Origin: Massilia sp. YIM B02443 | GTDB lineage: Bacteria > Pseudomonadota > Gammaproteobacteria > Burkholderiales > Burkholderiaceae_D | Direction of reading: 5' to 3' | Assembly (NCBI RefSeq): GCF_030411955.1 | Contig: NZ_JASNRA010000017.1 | Span: forward strand, 1-64,000 | Length of the DNA: 64,000 bases | Shown: in pieces, positions 45,385 to 53,841 of the stretch | How positions within the stretch are numbered: the first letter of the stretch is position 1 | Layout: each line of letters opens with the position of its first letter | Notes under the pieces: model-generated | What the model saw: only the letters and a program-made list of their open reading frames with translations | What the model was told of the DNA's origin: nothing | Database searches by the model: none | Translations under genes and position numbers: made by a program

Positions 45385-46667
45385 TCATCCCTTCACGCAC
45401 ACCACCTGCTTCAGGGTGTGGACCACTTCCACCAGCTCGCGCTGGGCATGCATGACGGCGTCGATGTCCTTGTACGCCATCGGGATTTCGTCGATCACGC
45501 CTTCGTCCTTGCGGCACTCGACCCCGCGCGTCGCGCGTTCCTGGTCGGCCACGGTGAAGCGGCGCTTGGCCTCGGTGCGGCTCATCACGCGTCCTGCGCC
45601 ATGGCTGCAGCTGTTGAAACTTTCTGGATTACCTTTGCCACGCACGATGAAACTGCGCGCGCCCATCGAGCCCGGGATGATGCCCAGCTCGCCCTCTTGC
45701 GCCGACACCGCGCCCTTGCGGGTAATCAGCACGTCCTTGCCGAAATGGCGCTCGCGCTGCACGTAATTGTGGTGGCAGTTTACCGCTTCGACGTGGGTCT
45801 CGAACGGTTTTTTGATCACGCCGCGCAGCGCGTGAATCAGGTTATGCATCATGACTTCGCGGTTGATGCGCGCGAACTTCTGGGCCCAGCCGACCGCTTC
45901 CACATAGTCGTCGTAATGCTGGGTGCCTTCTTCCAGGTAGGCCAGTCCTGGTCGGGCAGGTTGACCATGTGGCGCCGCATGTCCTGGCGCGCCAGCTCGA
46001 TGAAATGGCTGCCGATCGCATTGCCGACGCCGCGCGAGCCGGAGTGCAGCATCAGCCACACCGCCCCCTCCTCGTCCAGGCAGACCTCGACGAAATGGTT
46101 GCCGCTGCCGAGCGTGCCCAGGTGCTTGTAGTGGTTGGCGTGGCGCAGCTTGGGATACTTGCGGCAGATCGCGTCGAACTCGTCCTTCAGTGTCATCCAG
46201 CCGGCATCGACGGCCGGCGGCGGATTGTTCCAGGAGCCGACGTCGCGCCCCCTGGCGTTGCGTGTTTTGGGCGACATCCCGTGCGGCACCGCCTGTTCGA
46301 TGGCGCTGCGCAGCCGGCCCAGATTGTCGGGCAGGTCGGCGGCGCGCAGCGTGGTCTTGGCCGCCATTATGCCGCAGCCGATGTCGACGCCGACCGCGGC
46401 CGGGATCACCGCGCCCAGCGTCGGGATCACGCTGCCGATGGTCGAGCCCTTGCCAACGTGAACGTCCGGCATCACGGCGATGTGGTGGAACACGAAGGGC
46501 AGCTGCGCCAGCCTGGCCAGCTGTTCCTTCGCTTCCGGCTCGACCGGCACGCCTTCGGTCCACATCTTCACAGGGCGGCTCTCCGTCGCGCGGCGATCCG
46601 TTGGGCGGCGATCCGCAGCAGCCTCGGCCGGCCTTTCATTGAGCAGCTGATAGTCGTTCCGTTCCAT
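45385..46667 (-). pseudogene. rtcB: RtcB RNA ligase, frameshifted
   Basis: Two minus-strand frames together make a full-length RtcB. The first, from ATG at 46667, has VFHHIAVMPDVHVGKGSTIG, VGVDIGCGIMAAKT and GSGNHFVEVCLDEEG. It runs out of homology after NLPDQD. The second takes over at LAYLEEGTQHYDDYVEAVGW and continues through CHHNYVQRERHFG and FNSCSHGAGRVMSRTEAKR to 45385. Adding one G after about 45945 on the plus strand (one C on the coding strand) restores one frame. RtcB joins RNA 2',3'-cyclic phosphate ends. This is either a recent inactivation or a base-calling error. A TnpB gene lies just upstream of its start. Confidence 0.85.
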
Positions 46668-46828
46668 GCGGCGCATGATGGCACAATTCGGAAAAACAGG
46701 GAGCGGAACTCTAGTAACACAGCAGATGTCAAAACATGTGTACCGATCGACAACGAAAGCACATCTTGATTTCGCGTCTTTTGAACACGACCGACTAGCT
46801 CGAGCAACGCCGTAGTCAACCTCAACCA

Positions 46829-48196
46829 ATGCGTGTTGAACTCCTTATGCTCCTGGCCCATAGCATCAGGCTCGGCCCAACGGAGGCACAATGCGCGTAT
46901 TTCGCTCGGGCAGCTGGCACCGCTCGGCGCGTCTGGAACTGGGCGCTCGCCCAATGCCTGCAGCTGTCCGCTCGCGGACTCCCCGTGCGCATCTTCGATC
47001 TCAAGAAGCACTTCAACAGCATCAAGTACGTCGATCCGGCATGGCTGAACGAGGATGATCAACCCTGGCTTCGCGGTATTCACCGCGATGCGCATGCGCA
47101 GCCATTTGCCAACCTGAACAAAGCCTTTGCACGATATTTCGAGCAACGTCGTGCCGGGGTACGGGCGTCTCCTCCGCGTTTTAAAAAGAAAGGACGTTGC
47201 CGCGACGCGTTCTATGTCGCTAACGATAAATTCCGCCTCGAAGGCAAGACGGCTGTACTGCCGAAAATCGGCAGGGTTGCCATGTGTGAGCAGCTTCGCT
47301 TCGCAGGAAAAATCATGGGCGCGTCAGTTTCGCGTGAAGCTAACGCCTGGTACCTGGCAATTCAGGTCGATGTCCCCGACCAGCATGCAAGACGCTCTCG
47401 CCAGAGCAACGGTGTCGTCGGTCTTGATGTGGGCATCACCACCGCTGCGACCCTGAGTACGGGAGAGAAAATACCAGGGCCCAATCCACTGCGCTCTGCA
47501 TTGCGGCGCCTGCGCATCCGTAGTCGCAGGCATAGTCGCAAGAAAGTGAAAGGGCGCGAGAACATGCCGTCTGCCTTAGCGGTGGCCGATCAACCTCCGA
47601 GGAGAAAATCATCCAACACCATCAAGGCAGCGAATGTGCTGGCCCGCCTTCACGCTCGCATCACGCATATCAGAAAGGATTGGTCACATAAGCTGACCAC
47701 GCGATTGTGTCGCGAAAACCAAGCGATCGCAATCGAAGACCTGAACGTGCAAGGCATGCTGAGAAACCGAAAATTGGCACGCGCCATCTCGGACGTCGGA
47801 TGGTACCGAATCCGGTCGCAGATCGCCTACAAGGCAAGGCGTTACGATACCCTGGTGGTCGTTGCGGATCGGTGGTACCCATCGAGCAAACTATGTTCAG
47901 CCTGCGGCGCCAGGAATGACGGTTTGATCTTGGCAGTACGGGACTGGACCTGCAGTCACTGTGGTATGCATCACGATCGCGATGTGAATGCCACCCTCAA
48001 TCTGAAACGGCTCGCAACCGGCGCTCTTGCAGCGCGTACTGCGCTACCCGTGGCGAGTCCGACGGCGACGTCAGACACTGCCGCCGGCATATTGCTGGCG
48101 GGAGGCGGGAAAGTCACGCCTGTCAGGCACGAACACGGTCAACAGGACGGTTCGGGGCAGGAAGAGAACGCTGAGCACATTTGTTCACGTTTTTGA
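46829..48196 (+). CDS. tnpB: TnpB, RNA-guided nuclease of an IS200/IS605-type element without tnpA
   Basis: 455 residues. The N-terminal helix-turn-helix region is MLLAHSIRLGPTEAQCAYF with AAGTARRVWNWAL. The RuvC catalytic residues all appear present: Asp in VVGLDVGITT (about 201), Glu in IAIEDLNVQGM (about 302) and Asp in HHDRDVNATLN (about 384). The zinc ribbon CSACGA and CSHCGM lies before the last. The C-terminal tail ending EENAEHICSRF is a conserved end whose DNA normally encodes the guide RNA scaffold. No TnpA is present, so this is an IS1341-like single-gene element. Initiation could also be at 46847. It is inserted upstream of the damaged rtcB. Confidence 0.9.
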   Translation: MRVELLMLLAHSIRLGPTEAQCAYFARAAGTARRVWNWALAQCLQLSARGLPVRIFDLKKHFNSIKYVDPAWLNEDDQPWLRGIHRDAHAQPFANLNKAFARYFEQRRAGVRASPPRFKKKGRCRDAFYVANDKFRLEGKTAVLPKIGRVAMCEQLRFAGKIMGASVSREANAWYLAIQVDVPDQHARRSRQSNGVVGLDVGITTAATLSTGEKIPGPNPLRSALRRLRIRSRRHSRKKVKGRENMPSALAVADQPPRRKSSNTIKAANVLARLHARITHIRKDWSHKLTTRLCRENQAIAIEDLNVQGMLRNRKLARAISDVGWYRIRSQIAYKARRYDTLVVVADRWYPSSKLCSACGARNDGLILAVRDWTCSHCGMHHDRDVNATLNLKRLATGALAARTALPVASPTATSDTAAGILLAGGGKVTPVRHEHGQQDGSGQEENAEHICSRF

Positions 48197-48278
48197 TAGC
48201 AGTCCGGCTGAAACCTGCTGTCGCAATTGCTATACTCGCCAGCGACTGCACTGTTGCAACATGAACCATGGACCCTTC

Positions 48279-48692
48279 ATGCGCTTTCCACTTTACTTGT
48301 TGGCCCCGCTGCTCCTCACTGGCTGCTTTACCGAAACCGCCAGCTACGCCATCGACAATGACCAGCACGCGCTCACCGTACGAGTGGATAAGGAATATTT
48401 CTGGAGTAAGGAAGGCACGCTGCGCGCGATCGTCTCGCACATGCCGGCCTGCCAGCGCCAGCTGGAGCTGGGTTCGGTCTGGCTGGCCGACCTGCAGATC
48501 GAGCTGTTCGACAGCGGCAACGACGTCTACACCCTGCGCGCTGACGACGAGGCGTGGCAGGTCAATATCTCGGACTGCACCCAGCTGGAGGCGCCGAAGG
48601 CCGACGCCGTCACCGGCCAGCCGCTGGGCGTGTTCGTGCTCGAGGAAGACAAGCAGCTGGTGTTCGCCAAGCCGGACAGCGACGCGTCGTAA
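48279..48692 (+). CDS. Putative lipoprotein of unknown function
   Basis: 137 residues from ATG at 48279 (an alternative ATG is at 48261). The signal peptide RFPLYLLAPLLLTGCF gives a lipobox LTGC. The mature part has an acidic, mixed alpha/beta character with three further Cys (MPACQRQ, SDCTQ and the lipid-attached one excluded) and no motif I recognise. It lies downstream of tnpB and convergent with the PAP2 gene, seven bases apart. Confidence 0.7.
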   Translation: MRFPLYLLAPLLLTGCFTETASYAIDNDQHALTVRVDKEYFWSKEGTLRAIVSHMPACQRQLELGSVWLADLQIELFDSGNDVYTLRADDEAWQVNISDCTQLEAPKADAVTGQPLGVFVLEEDKQLVFAKPDSDAS

Positions 48693-48698
48693 ACCGCG

Positions 48699-49307
48699 TC
48701 AGGGACGCAGCCAGCCGCGCCCGATCGGCAGCGCCAGCACGCGGCGATACACCGATTCCAGCGCCGGCAGCACGCGCGCGCAGGCGGCTTGCGCCAGCGG
48801 CGTGCAGGCCAGCAGCGCGAAGCCGGACGACACCAGCAGCGCCCCGAACATGTCCTTCGGCCAGTGCACGCCCAGGTAGACGCGCGACCAGGCCACCACC
48901 AGCGACAGCGGCAACATCACCAGGCCCAGCCTGCGCGCCAGCGGCGCCTGGCTGAAGGCCAGCACCAACGCGACCGAAAAGATGCTGGTAGCATGGTCGC
49001 TCGGGAAAGAACTGTCGGGGGCGTGCAGCAGGAAGGTATGGCCGACTTCGGCCACGAAGGGACGCGGGCTGTACCAGAGATGGCCGATCATGGCGTTGAG
49101 CGTCAGCGCGCCGATCGCGGCGCCGAAGGCGCGCAGCGCCACTTCGCGGCCCGGGCCCGCCCCGGTGGTCCAGAGCAGCACCAGCGACAGGGGCACCAGG
49201 AAGATCAGCCACTCGGCCGCGAACACTGCGCCTTGCAGTTGCCACCCCGCCAGGTCGGCGTGGGCGTTGAGAGCGGAAAACAGGATCAGGTTGAAATGCT
49301 CGAGCAT
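48699..49307 (-). CDS. PAP2-family phosphatase (BcrC-like undecaprenyl-diphosphatase)
   Basis: 202 residues with about five membrane helices. The three PAP2 motifs are present: a Lys-poor form of C1 at WYSPRPF, C2 SSFPSDHATS and C3 SRVYLGVHWPKD with the catalytic His. The helix pattern matches BcrC/YbjG, which dephosphorylate undecaprenyl pyrophosphate in the periplasm and so recycle the peptidoglycan carrier lipid and give bacitracin tolerance. A broader lipid-phosphatase role is also possible. It is convergent with the preceding lipoprotein gene. Confidence 0.87.
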   Translation of the reverse strand: MLEHFNLILFSALNAHADLAGWQLQGAVFAAEWLIFLVPLSLVLLWTTGAGPGREVALRAFGAAIGALTLNAMIGHLWYSPRPFVAEVGHTFLLHAPDSSFPSDHATSIFSVALVLAFSQAPLARRLGLVMLPLSLVVAWSRVYLGVHWPKDMFGALLVSSGFALLACTPLAQAACARVLPALESVYRRVLALPIGRGWLRP

Positions 49308-49443
49308 GGGTGGGCGCGCGTGATGAAATGTTGATAAATCATCAAGAGCTTAGCCCAAGCTTTCTTGCGCACTGCTGGCCAAATGCAACAAAATGTGACA
49401 GACAGATGACGCCGTCGCCGCATGACGACTTCAGGTAACGGCT

Positions 49444-49767
49444 TCAATGCCGGTGCAACAGCGCGCGCAGATGGGCCAGTTCGGCCTGGCGCCCGACGTG
49501 TTCCAGCACGTTTTCAAGCAGCGACTGGCCGCCCTCCCGCTGCATGGTCCACTGGGTGAAGTATTCGTGTACGGTGCGCCATGGCGGGAAGCCGGGCGGC
49601 ATCGCGCGCCAGGTGCTGCCGGTGTGGAGAAAATAGAGGACGGCGCAGAACACGTCGTACAGGTCGTGCTTGCGCGGGCGGGTCTTGCGCCGTGCGGCCT
49701 CGAGCATGCCACGCACGCTCTCGAACTGTTCGCGAGAGATATCGCTCGGGTAGTCGGGACGGTCCAT
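49444..49767 (-). pseudogene. IS5-family transposase N-terminal remnant (DUF4096)
   Basis: 107 residues matching the first ORF of IS5-type (IS1031/IS427-like) transposases: DRPDYPSDISREQF, KHDLYDVFCAVLYFLHTG, TWRAMPPGFPPWRTVHEYF. The second ORF carrying the DDE residues is absent, because the PAP2 gene begins shortly beyond. The C-terminus (ELAHLRALLHRH) departs from the family. It is likely a decayed element or a domesticated fragment. The ATG at 49767 is chosen; one more is 12 bases upstream. Confidence 0.7.
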
Positions 49768-49827
49768 ATCGACCTCCAAAATAGCTTGGAGGTCTTGATC
49801 TGGAACAGGTTCCGCTACGTCGGTCTT

Positions 49828-50394
49828 TTAATCGCGGGCCAGGGCCAGGAACTCGGTACGCAGCGCCAGGTTCGGCTGCAGGTCGCCCAGCATCGCCGAG
49901 GTAATGGTTTCCTCGCCGATGGCGCGGATGCCGCGGCTTTCCATGCACATGTGGCGGCACTTGACGACCACGCCCACGGCTTTCGGCTCCAGCACTTCCA
50001 TCAGCGCGTTGGCGATCTGGATCGTCATGCGTTCCTGCACCTGCAGGCGCTTGGCGAAGATGTCGACCAGGCGGGTCAGCTTGGACAGGCCGACGATCTT
50101 GCCGTTGGGCAGGTAACCGACCGTGGCCTTGCCGAAGAACGGCGCCAGGTGGTGTTCGCAGTGGCTGTAGACCGGGATGCCGCGCACCACGATCAGTTCG
50201 TTGTATTCCTCGGCGCCGTCCTCGAACGCCTTGAGCACTTCCACCGGGTTCTGGTCGTAGCCGGAAGTCCAGTGTTTCCAGGCCTTGGCCACGCGTGCAG
50301 GGGTTTCGTGCAGGCCCGGACGGTCCGGATCCTCGCCGATGCTGGTGAGCAGGCGACGCCAGTCGTGTTCGGTGAAAGCTTCTTTGTCAGACAT
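49828..50394 (-). CDS. folE: GTP cyclohydrolase I
   Basis: 188 residues, the usual catalytic core. The zinc and active-site motifs are VYSHCEHHLAPFFGKATVG and VVKCRHMCMESRGI, with GLSKLTRLVDIFAKRLQVQE between them. It opens the GTP ring to dihydroneopterin triphosphate for folate (and possibly queuosine) synthesis. The first residues MSDKEAFTEHDWRRLL fit. It is a single gene with no other fol genes nearby. It is divergent from the membrane protein at 50538. Confidence 0.95.
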   Translation of the reverse strand: MSDKEAFTEHDWRRLLTSIGEDPDRPGLHETPARVAKAWKHWTSGYDQNPVEVLKAFEDGAEEYNELIVVRGIPVYSHCEHHLAPFFGKATVGYLPNGKIVGLSKLTRLVDIFAKRLQVQERMTIQIANALMEVLEPKAVGVVVKCRHMCMESRGIRAIGEETITSAMLGDLQPNLALRTEFLALARD

Positions 50395-50537
50395 GGTAAA
50401 CCCTAAAAAAACGATTGCCGCAAGTATATAGAAAATGCGTCCGGTCGATGGTCGGCTGCCCCACTCTTGAGCAAGATCAGACCCGGACGCGACAGTTGGC
50501 TTAGCGTTGAGCGTGGTTCCGGCCCTGGGAGACGATC

Positions 50538-51536
50538 ATGTTCGGCAGCACGGTTCTCGAAGTCGCGATCGGCCTGGCGTTCTGCTACGCCACGCTGGCG
50601 CTGGTGGTCACCACCCTGCAGGAAGCGCTGGCCGGCGCCTTCCACCTGCGCGCCGCGATGCTGGAAGGCGCGGTCGGGCGCATGCTGGGCGACCCGCGCT
50701 GCGACGGCCTGGCGCGCGCGCTGTACGCGCATCCGCTGGCCAATCCGCGTTCCGGCGGCGCGCCGGATGGCGCCCGGCCATCGCGGCCATCCTACATCGA
50801 ACCGGGAAATTTCGCGATTGCCCTGATCGACGGCATCCGCCCGGGCCACGCCTCGCTCGACGCCGCCATCCTGGCGGTGCAAGACCCGCAACTGCGGCGC
50901 ACGCTGCAAACGCTGTACACCCAGGCCGGCCTGGACCCGGCGCGGTTCCAGGCCGGCGTCGCCGCCTGGTTCGAGGCGGCGATGGAGCGCCTGTCCGGCG
51001 TCTACAAGCGGCGCCAGCTGCTGGTGTCGTTCCTGCTGTCGCTGCTGCTGGCGATCCTGTTCAATATCGACAGCATCCACCTGTTCCGCACGCTGTGGCA
51101 GCAGCCGGCGCTGGCGGCGCAGCTGGGCGCCATGAGCCCGGTGCTCAATGCCGACATGCTCGACCAGATGTGGGCGCTGCCGATCGGCTGGCAGCACTTC
51201 CCGCCCGCGCTCGACGCCGCCTTTGCCCTGCAGGCGGCCGGCTGGCTGGTCACGGCCAGCACGACCCTGTTCGGCGCGCCGTTCTGGTTCGACGTGCTGC
51301 AGCGCGCCGTCAACCTGCGCAGCACCGGCGCCAAGCCGGCGCCGCTGGAAGCGCGCCTGGATGGGGCCGGGGTGGTGCCGGTGGCCGGGGTGCTGGTGCC
51401 GGCGGCTGCGCCCGCTTCCGCGGCAGACGTTCAGAGCGCGGCACTTGCTCCGGCAGCGTCGCCCGCAGCGGTGCCGCCAGTTGCCCACGCCGCGGTTCCC
51501 GCCGCTACGGCGGCAGCGGCGCCGGCGCAGTCCTAG
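50538..51536 (+). CDS. Membrane protein of unknown function
   Basis: 332 residues. The N-terminal helix (about 5-30, VLEVAIGLAFCYATLALVVT) is followed by a cytoplasmic-like region to about 155. A hydrophobic segment QLLVSFLLSLLLAILFNIDS follows, another helix lies near 235-255, and an Ala/Pro-rich tail of about 60 residues is low-complexity. Similar proteins occur in Burkholderiales without known function. The ATG is preceded by GGGAGACGATC. Its stop overlaps the nudC stop by four bases. Confidence 0.72.
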   Translation: MFGSTVLEVAIGLAFCYATLALVVTTLQEALAGAFHLRAAMLEGAVGRMLGDPRCDGLARALYAHPLANPRSGGAPDGARPSRPSYIEPGNFAIALIDGIRPGHASLDAAILAVQDPQLRRTLQTLYTQAGLDPARFQAGVAAWFEAAMERLSGVYKRRQLLVSFLLSLLLAILFNIDSIHLFRTLWQQPALAAQLGAMSPVLNADMLDQMWALPIGWQHFPPALDAAFALQAAGWLVTASTTLFGAPFWFDVLQRAVNLRSTGAKPAPLEARLDGAGVVPVAGVLVPAAAPASAADVQSAALAPAASPAAVPPVAHAAVPAATAAAAPAQS

Positions 51537-52354
51537 CGCCCGGGCGGGCGGTGCGCGTCGACCAGCACGCTCGAGATCGAGATCTGCGCCACCCGTTCCG
51601 GCCACTCGTCGTCCGGGCCGAACCAGCGCGCCTCGGCGATCTCGCTGGGGTCGACGCGGATCTCGCCGTCCAGGTAGTCGGCGGTGAAAGCCAGCATCAG
51701 CGAATGCGGGAACGGCCAGGACTGGCTGGCGAAGTAGCGCAGGTTGTGCACGCGCAGGCCGACCTCTTCATACACCTCGCGGTGGATCGCTTCCTCGATC
51801 GACTCGCCCGCCTCCAGGAAGCCGGCCAGCGGCACGAAGCGCTGTACCGCCGGCGCCTGGTGCAGCGCCATCAGCACCGAATCGCCCTTGCGGATCAGCA
51901 CCATCATGGCCGGCGAGATGCGCGGATAGGCCACGTGGCCGCAATTGACGCATTTGAAGCAGCGCTCGCCGCCAGCCAGCGCGGTACCGCCCCCGCAGGC
52001 GCCGCAGAAGCGGTGGGTACGCGCCCACTCGGCGATCTGGGCGGCGCGGCCGGCCACCGCCAGCAGCGGCTCGCCGATGGCGCCGAACAGCGAGCGCAGG
52101 CCGCGCCAGGCATAGCCCTGGGGCAGCGCCGGCTCGGCATCGAACCAGCCGGTGCGGCAATAACGGCCGTTCAGCAGGCCCAGCGGCTGCAGATTGTGTT
52201 CCGGCATGCCGAGGCGCTCCACCAGCGCCGCGTCCGGCAAGGCGATGTCTGGCTCGCGCACCAGCAGCTGGCCACGGTAGAACAGGAAGCTGAGCGGTTC
52301 GGGATCGGGGTGCTGCACGAACGTCGAAGTGAAGGAGGCTGGGGTCTGTAGCAT
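51533..52354 (-). CDS. nudC: NADH pyrophosphatase / NAD-capped RNA hydrolase NudC
   Basis: 273 residues. The zinc ribbon is RFCGACGGG and RCFKCVNCGH (about 125-155). The Nudix box GFLEAGESIEEAIHREVYEE with VGL follows near residue 185. The NudC-specific SQSWPFPHSLM motif comes about 20 residues later. It hydrolyses NADH and removes NAD caps from RNA. The start at 52354 (MLQTPASFTSTF) was preferred to the longer frame. It is convergent with the membrane protein gene, overlapping by four bases. Confidence 0.93.
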   Translation of the reverse strand: MLQTPASFTSTFVQHPDPEPLSFLFYRGQLLVREPDIALPDAALVERLGMPEHNLQPLGLLNGRYCRTGWFDAEPALPQGYAWRGLRSLFGAIGEPLLAVAGRAAQIAEWARTHRFCGACGGGTALAGGERCFKCVNCGHVAYPRISPAMMVLIRKGDSVLMALHQAPAVQRFVPLAGFLEAGESIEEAIHREVYEEVGLRVHNLRYFASQSWPFPHSLMLAFTADYLDGEIRVDPSEIAEARWFGPDDEWPERVAQISISSVLVDAHRPPGR

Positions 52355-52622
52355 GGTCGGCGCCCACAAAAGAGTTGCCCGATGATACCGCCTTTCGCGG
52401 CCGGCTTCAGGCGGCCGCCCGATCGCCGTTCGACGCAATCCGCCGACGCTCCCGTCCTGCGCGCAGCATCGGCGCAACTCGTCCATGACGCATACGCAAT
52501 TCGCTGCCCGCGCCCCGAACTAATCCTGAACGGTTGCGCTCAAACATCTCCCGATTGCAGCCGGCGCTTGCTTTGCCACCGAAGCTGGCGCCGCTCGATG
52601 TTGCCTATTTCTGGAGAAACCC

Positions 52623-53675
52623 ATGTCCCGGCGCCCCCTGCTGCACCGTCTCGACGTCCAGTCCATCGTGGTGTTCCGGGCGCTGCAGCTGGGGGACATG
52701 CTGTGCGCGGTGCCGGCCCTGCGCGCGCTGCGCGCCGCCCTGCCCTCGGCCCACATCGTGCTGGCCGGCCTGCCGTGGGCGGCGCAGCTGGTGCGGCGCT
52801 TTTCCGCCTACCTCGACGAATTCCTGCCCTTCCCCGGCCATCCGCTGCTGCCCGAGCAGCCGGCGCGCCACGGCGAGCTGACCGCGTTCTACGCCACCGT
52901 CTGCGCGCGCCAGTTCAGCCTGGCGCTCCAGCTGCACGGCAGCGGCGACGTCACCAACCACATTGTCGCCGGCTTCGGCGCGCGCGCGATGGCTGGCCAC
53001 TGCCGCGGCGCACCGGTGGCGACCGACCGCACCGTGCTCGCGCCCTACCCGGACACCGGCGCCGAACCGGAACGCCTGCTGCACCTGACCACGCGCATCG
53101 GCGCCCCCGCCGCCGGCACCCACCTGGAATTTCCGCTGCTGCGCGAGGACGAAGACGAACTCGCCGCCAGCGGCCTTGCCGCCGGACTGGAGCCGAACGG
53201 CTACATCTGCATCCACCCGGGCGCGCGGCAGCGCGACAAGTGCTGGCCGCCGGAATGCTTCGCCGGCGTCGCCGACCGCCTGGCCGACGAGTTCGGCGTG
53301 CGCATCGTCCTGACCGGCTCGGCCAGCGAAGCCGCGCTGGCCCAGGCCGTCGCCGGCCACATGCGCGCACCGGCCGTGATCGCCGCCGCGCCGATTTCGA
53401 TCGGCGCCATGGCGGCGCTGATGAGCCGCTCGCGCCTGCTGATCTGCAACGACACCGGCGTGTCGCACATCGCGGCCGGCCTCGGCCTGGACAGTGTGGT
53501 GGTGTTCAGCAAGGCCGACATCGCGCGCTGGGCCCCGCTCGACCGCCTGCGCCACCGCTGCATCTGGGATCCGGGCGCGGAACGGGCGGCGGTGGTGCTG
53601 CAGCACGCACGTACGCTGCTGTCCGGCACCGCGCCCAGCGGGCAGCGCGCGGCGGGGATGTGGCCTTACTGGTGA
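52623..53675 (+). CDS. Glycosyltransferase family 9 (heptosyltransferase-like)
   Basis: 350 residues of the GT-B fold. The N-terminal Rossmann half begins VVFRALQLGDMLCAVPALRA, a typical GT9 start, and the C-terminal half has ICIHPGARQRDKCWP and the nucleotide-sugar site LLICNDTGVSHIAAGLG. GT9 enzymes add heptose or related sugars to LPS inner core or other surface glycans. It faces the minus-strand glycan operon ending at 53842. The acceptor is unknown. A divergent copy of the REP-like repeat lies between the two. Confidence 0.87.
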   Translation: MSRRPLLHRLDVQSIVVFRALQLGDMLCAVPALRALRAALPSAHIVLAGLPWAAQLVRRFSAYLDEFLPFPGHPLLPEQPARHGELTAFYATVCARQFSLALQLHGSGDVTNHIVAGFGARAMAGHCRGAPVATDRTVLAPYPDTGAEPERLLHLTTRIGAPAAGTHLEFPLLREDEDELAASGLAAGLEPNGYICIHPGARQRDKCWPPECFAGVADRLADEFGVRIVLTGSASEAALAQAVAGHMRAPAVIAAAPISIGAMAALMSRSRLLICNDTGVSHIAAGLGLDSVVVFSKADIARWAPLDRLRHRCIWDPGAERAAVVLQHARTLLSGTAPSGQRAAGMWPYW

Positions 53676-53841
53676 GGGATCGCTTCGGTGTGCGTTAGCA
53701 GATGCTGCAAATGCATCGCCGCTGTTCCCGCGAGCCTGAAGGCTGTCGTTCCCGGGCCAGGCGCCCCCTTGGCAGGAATCCAAGCGATGCGATCGCACGC
53801 CATCCACCAGCTCAGCTTGCGCAGCATGCCTCCACAACGGT

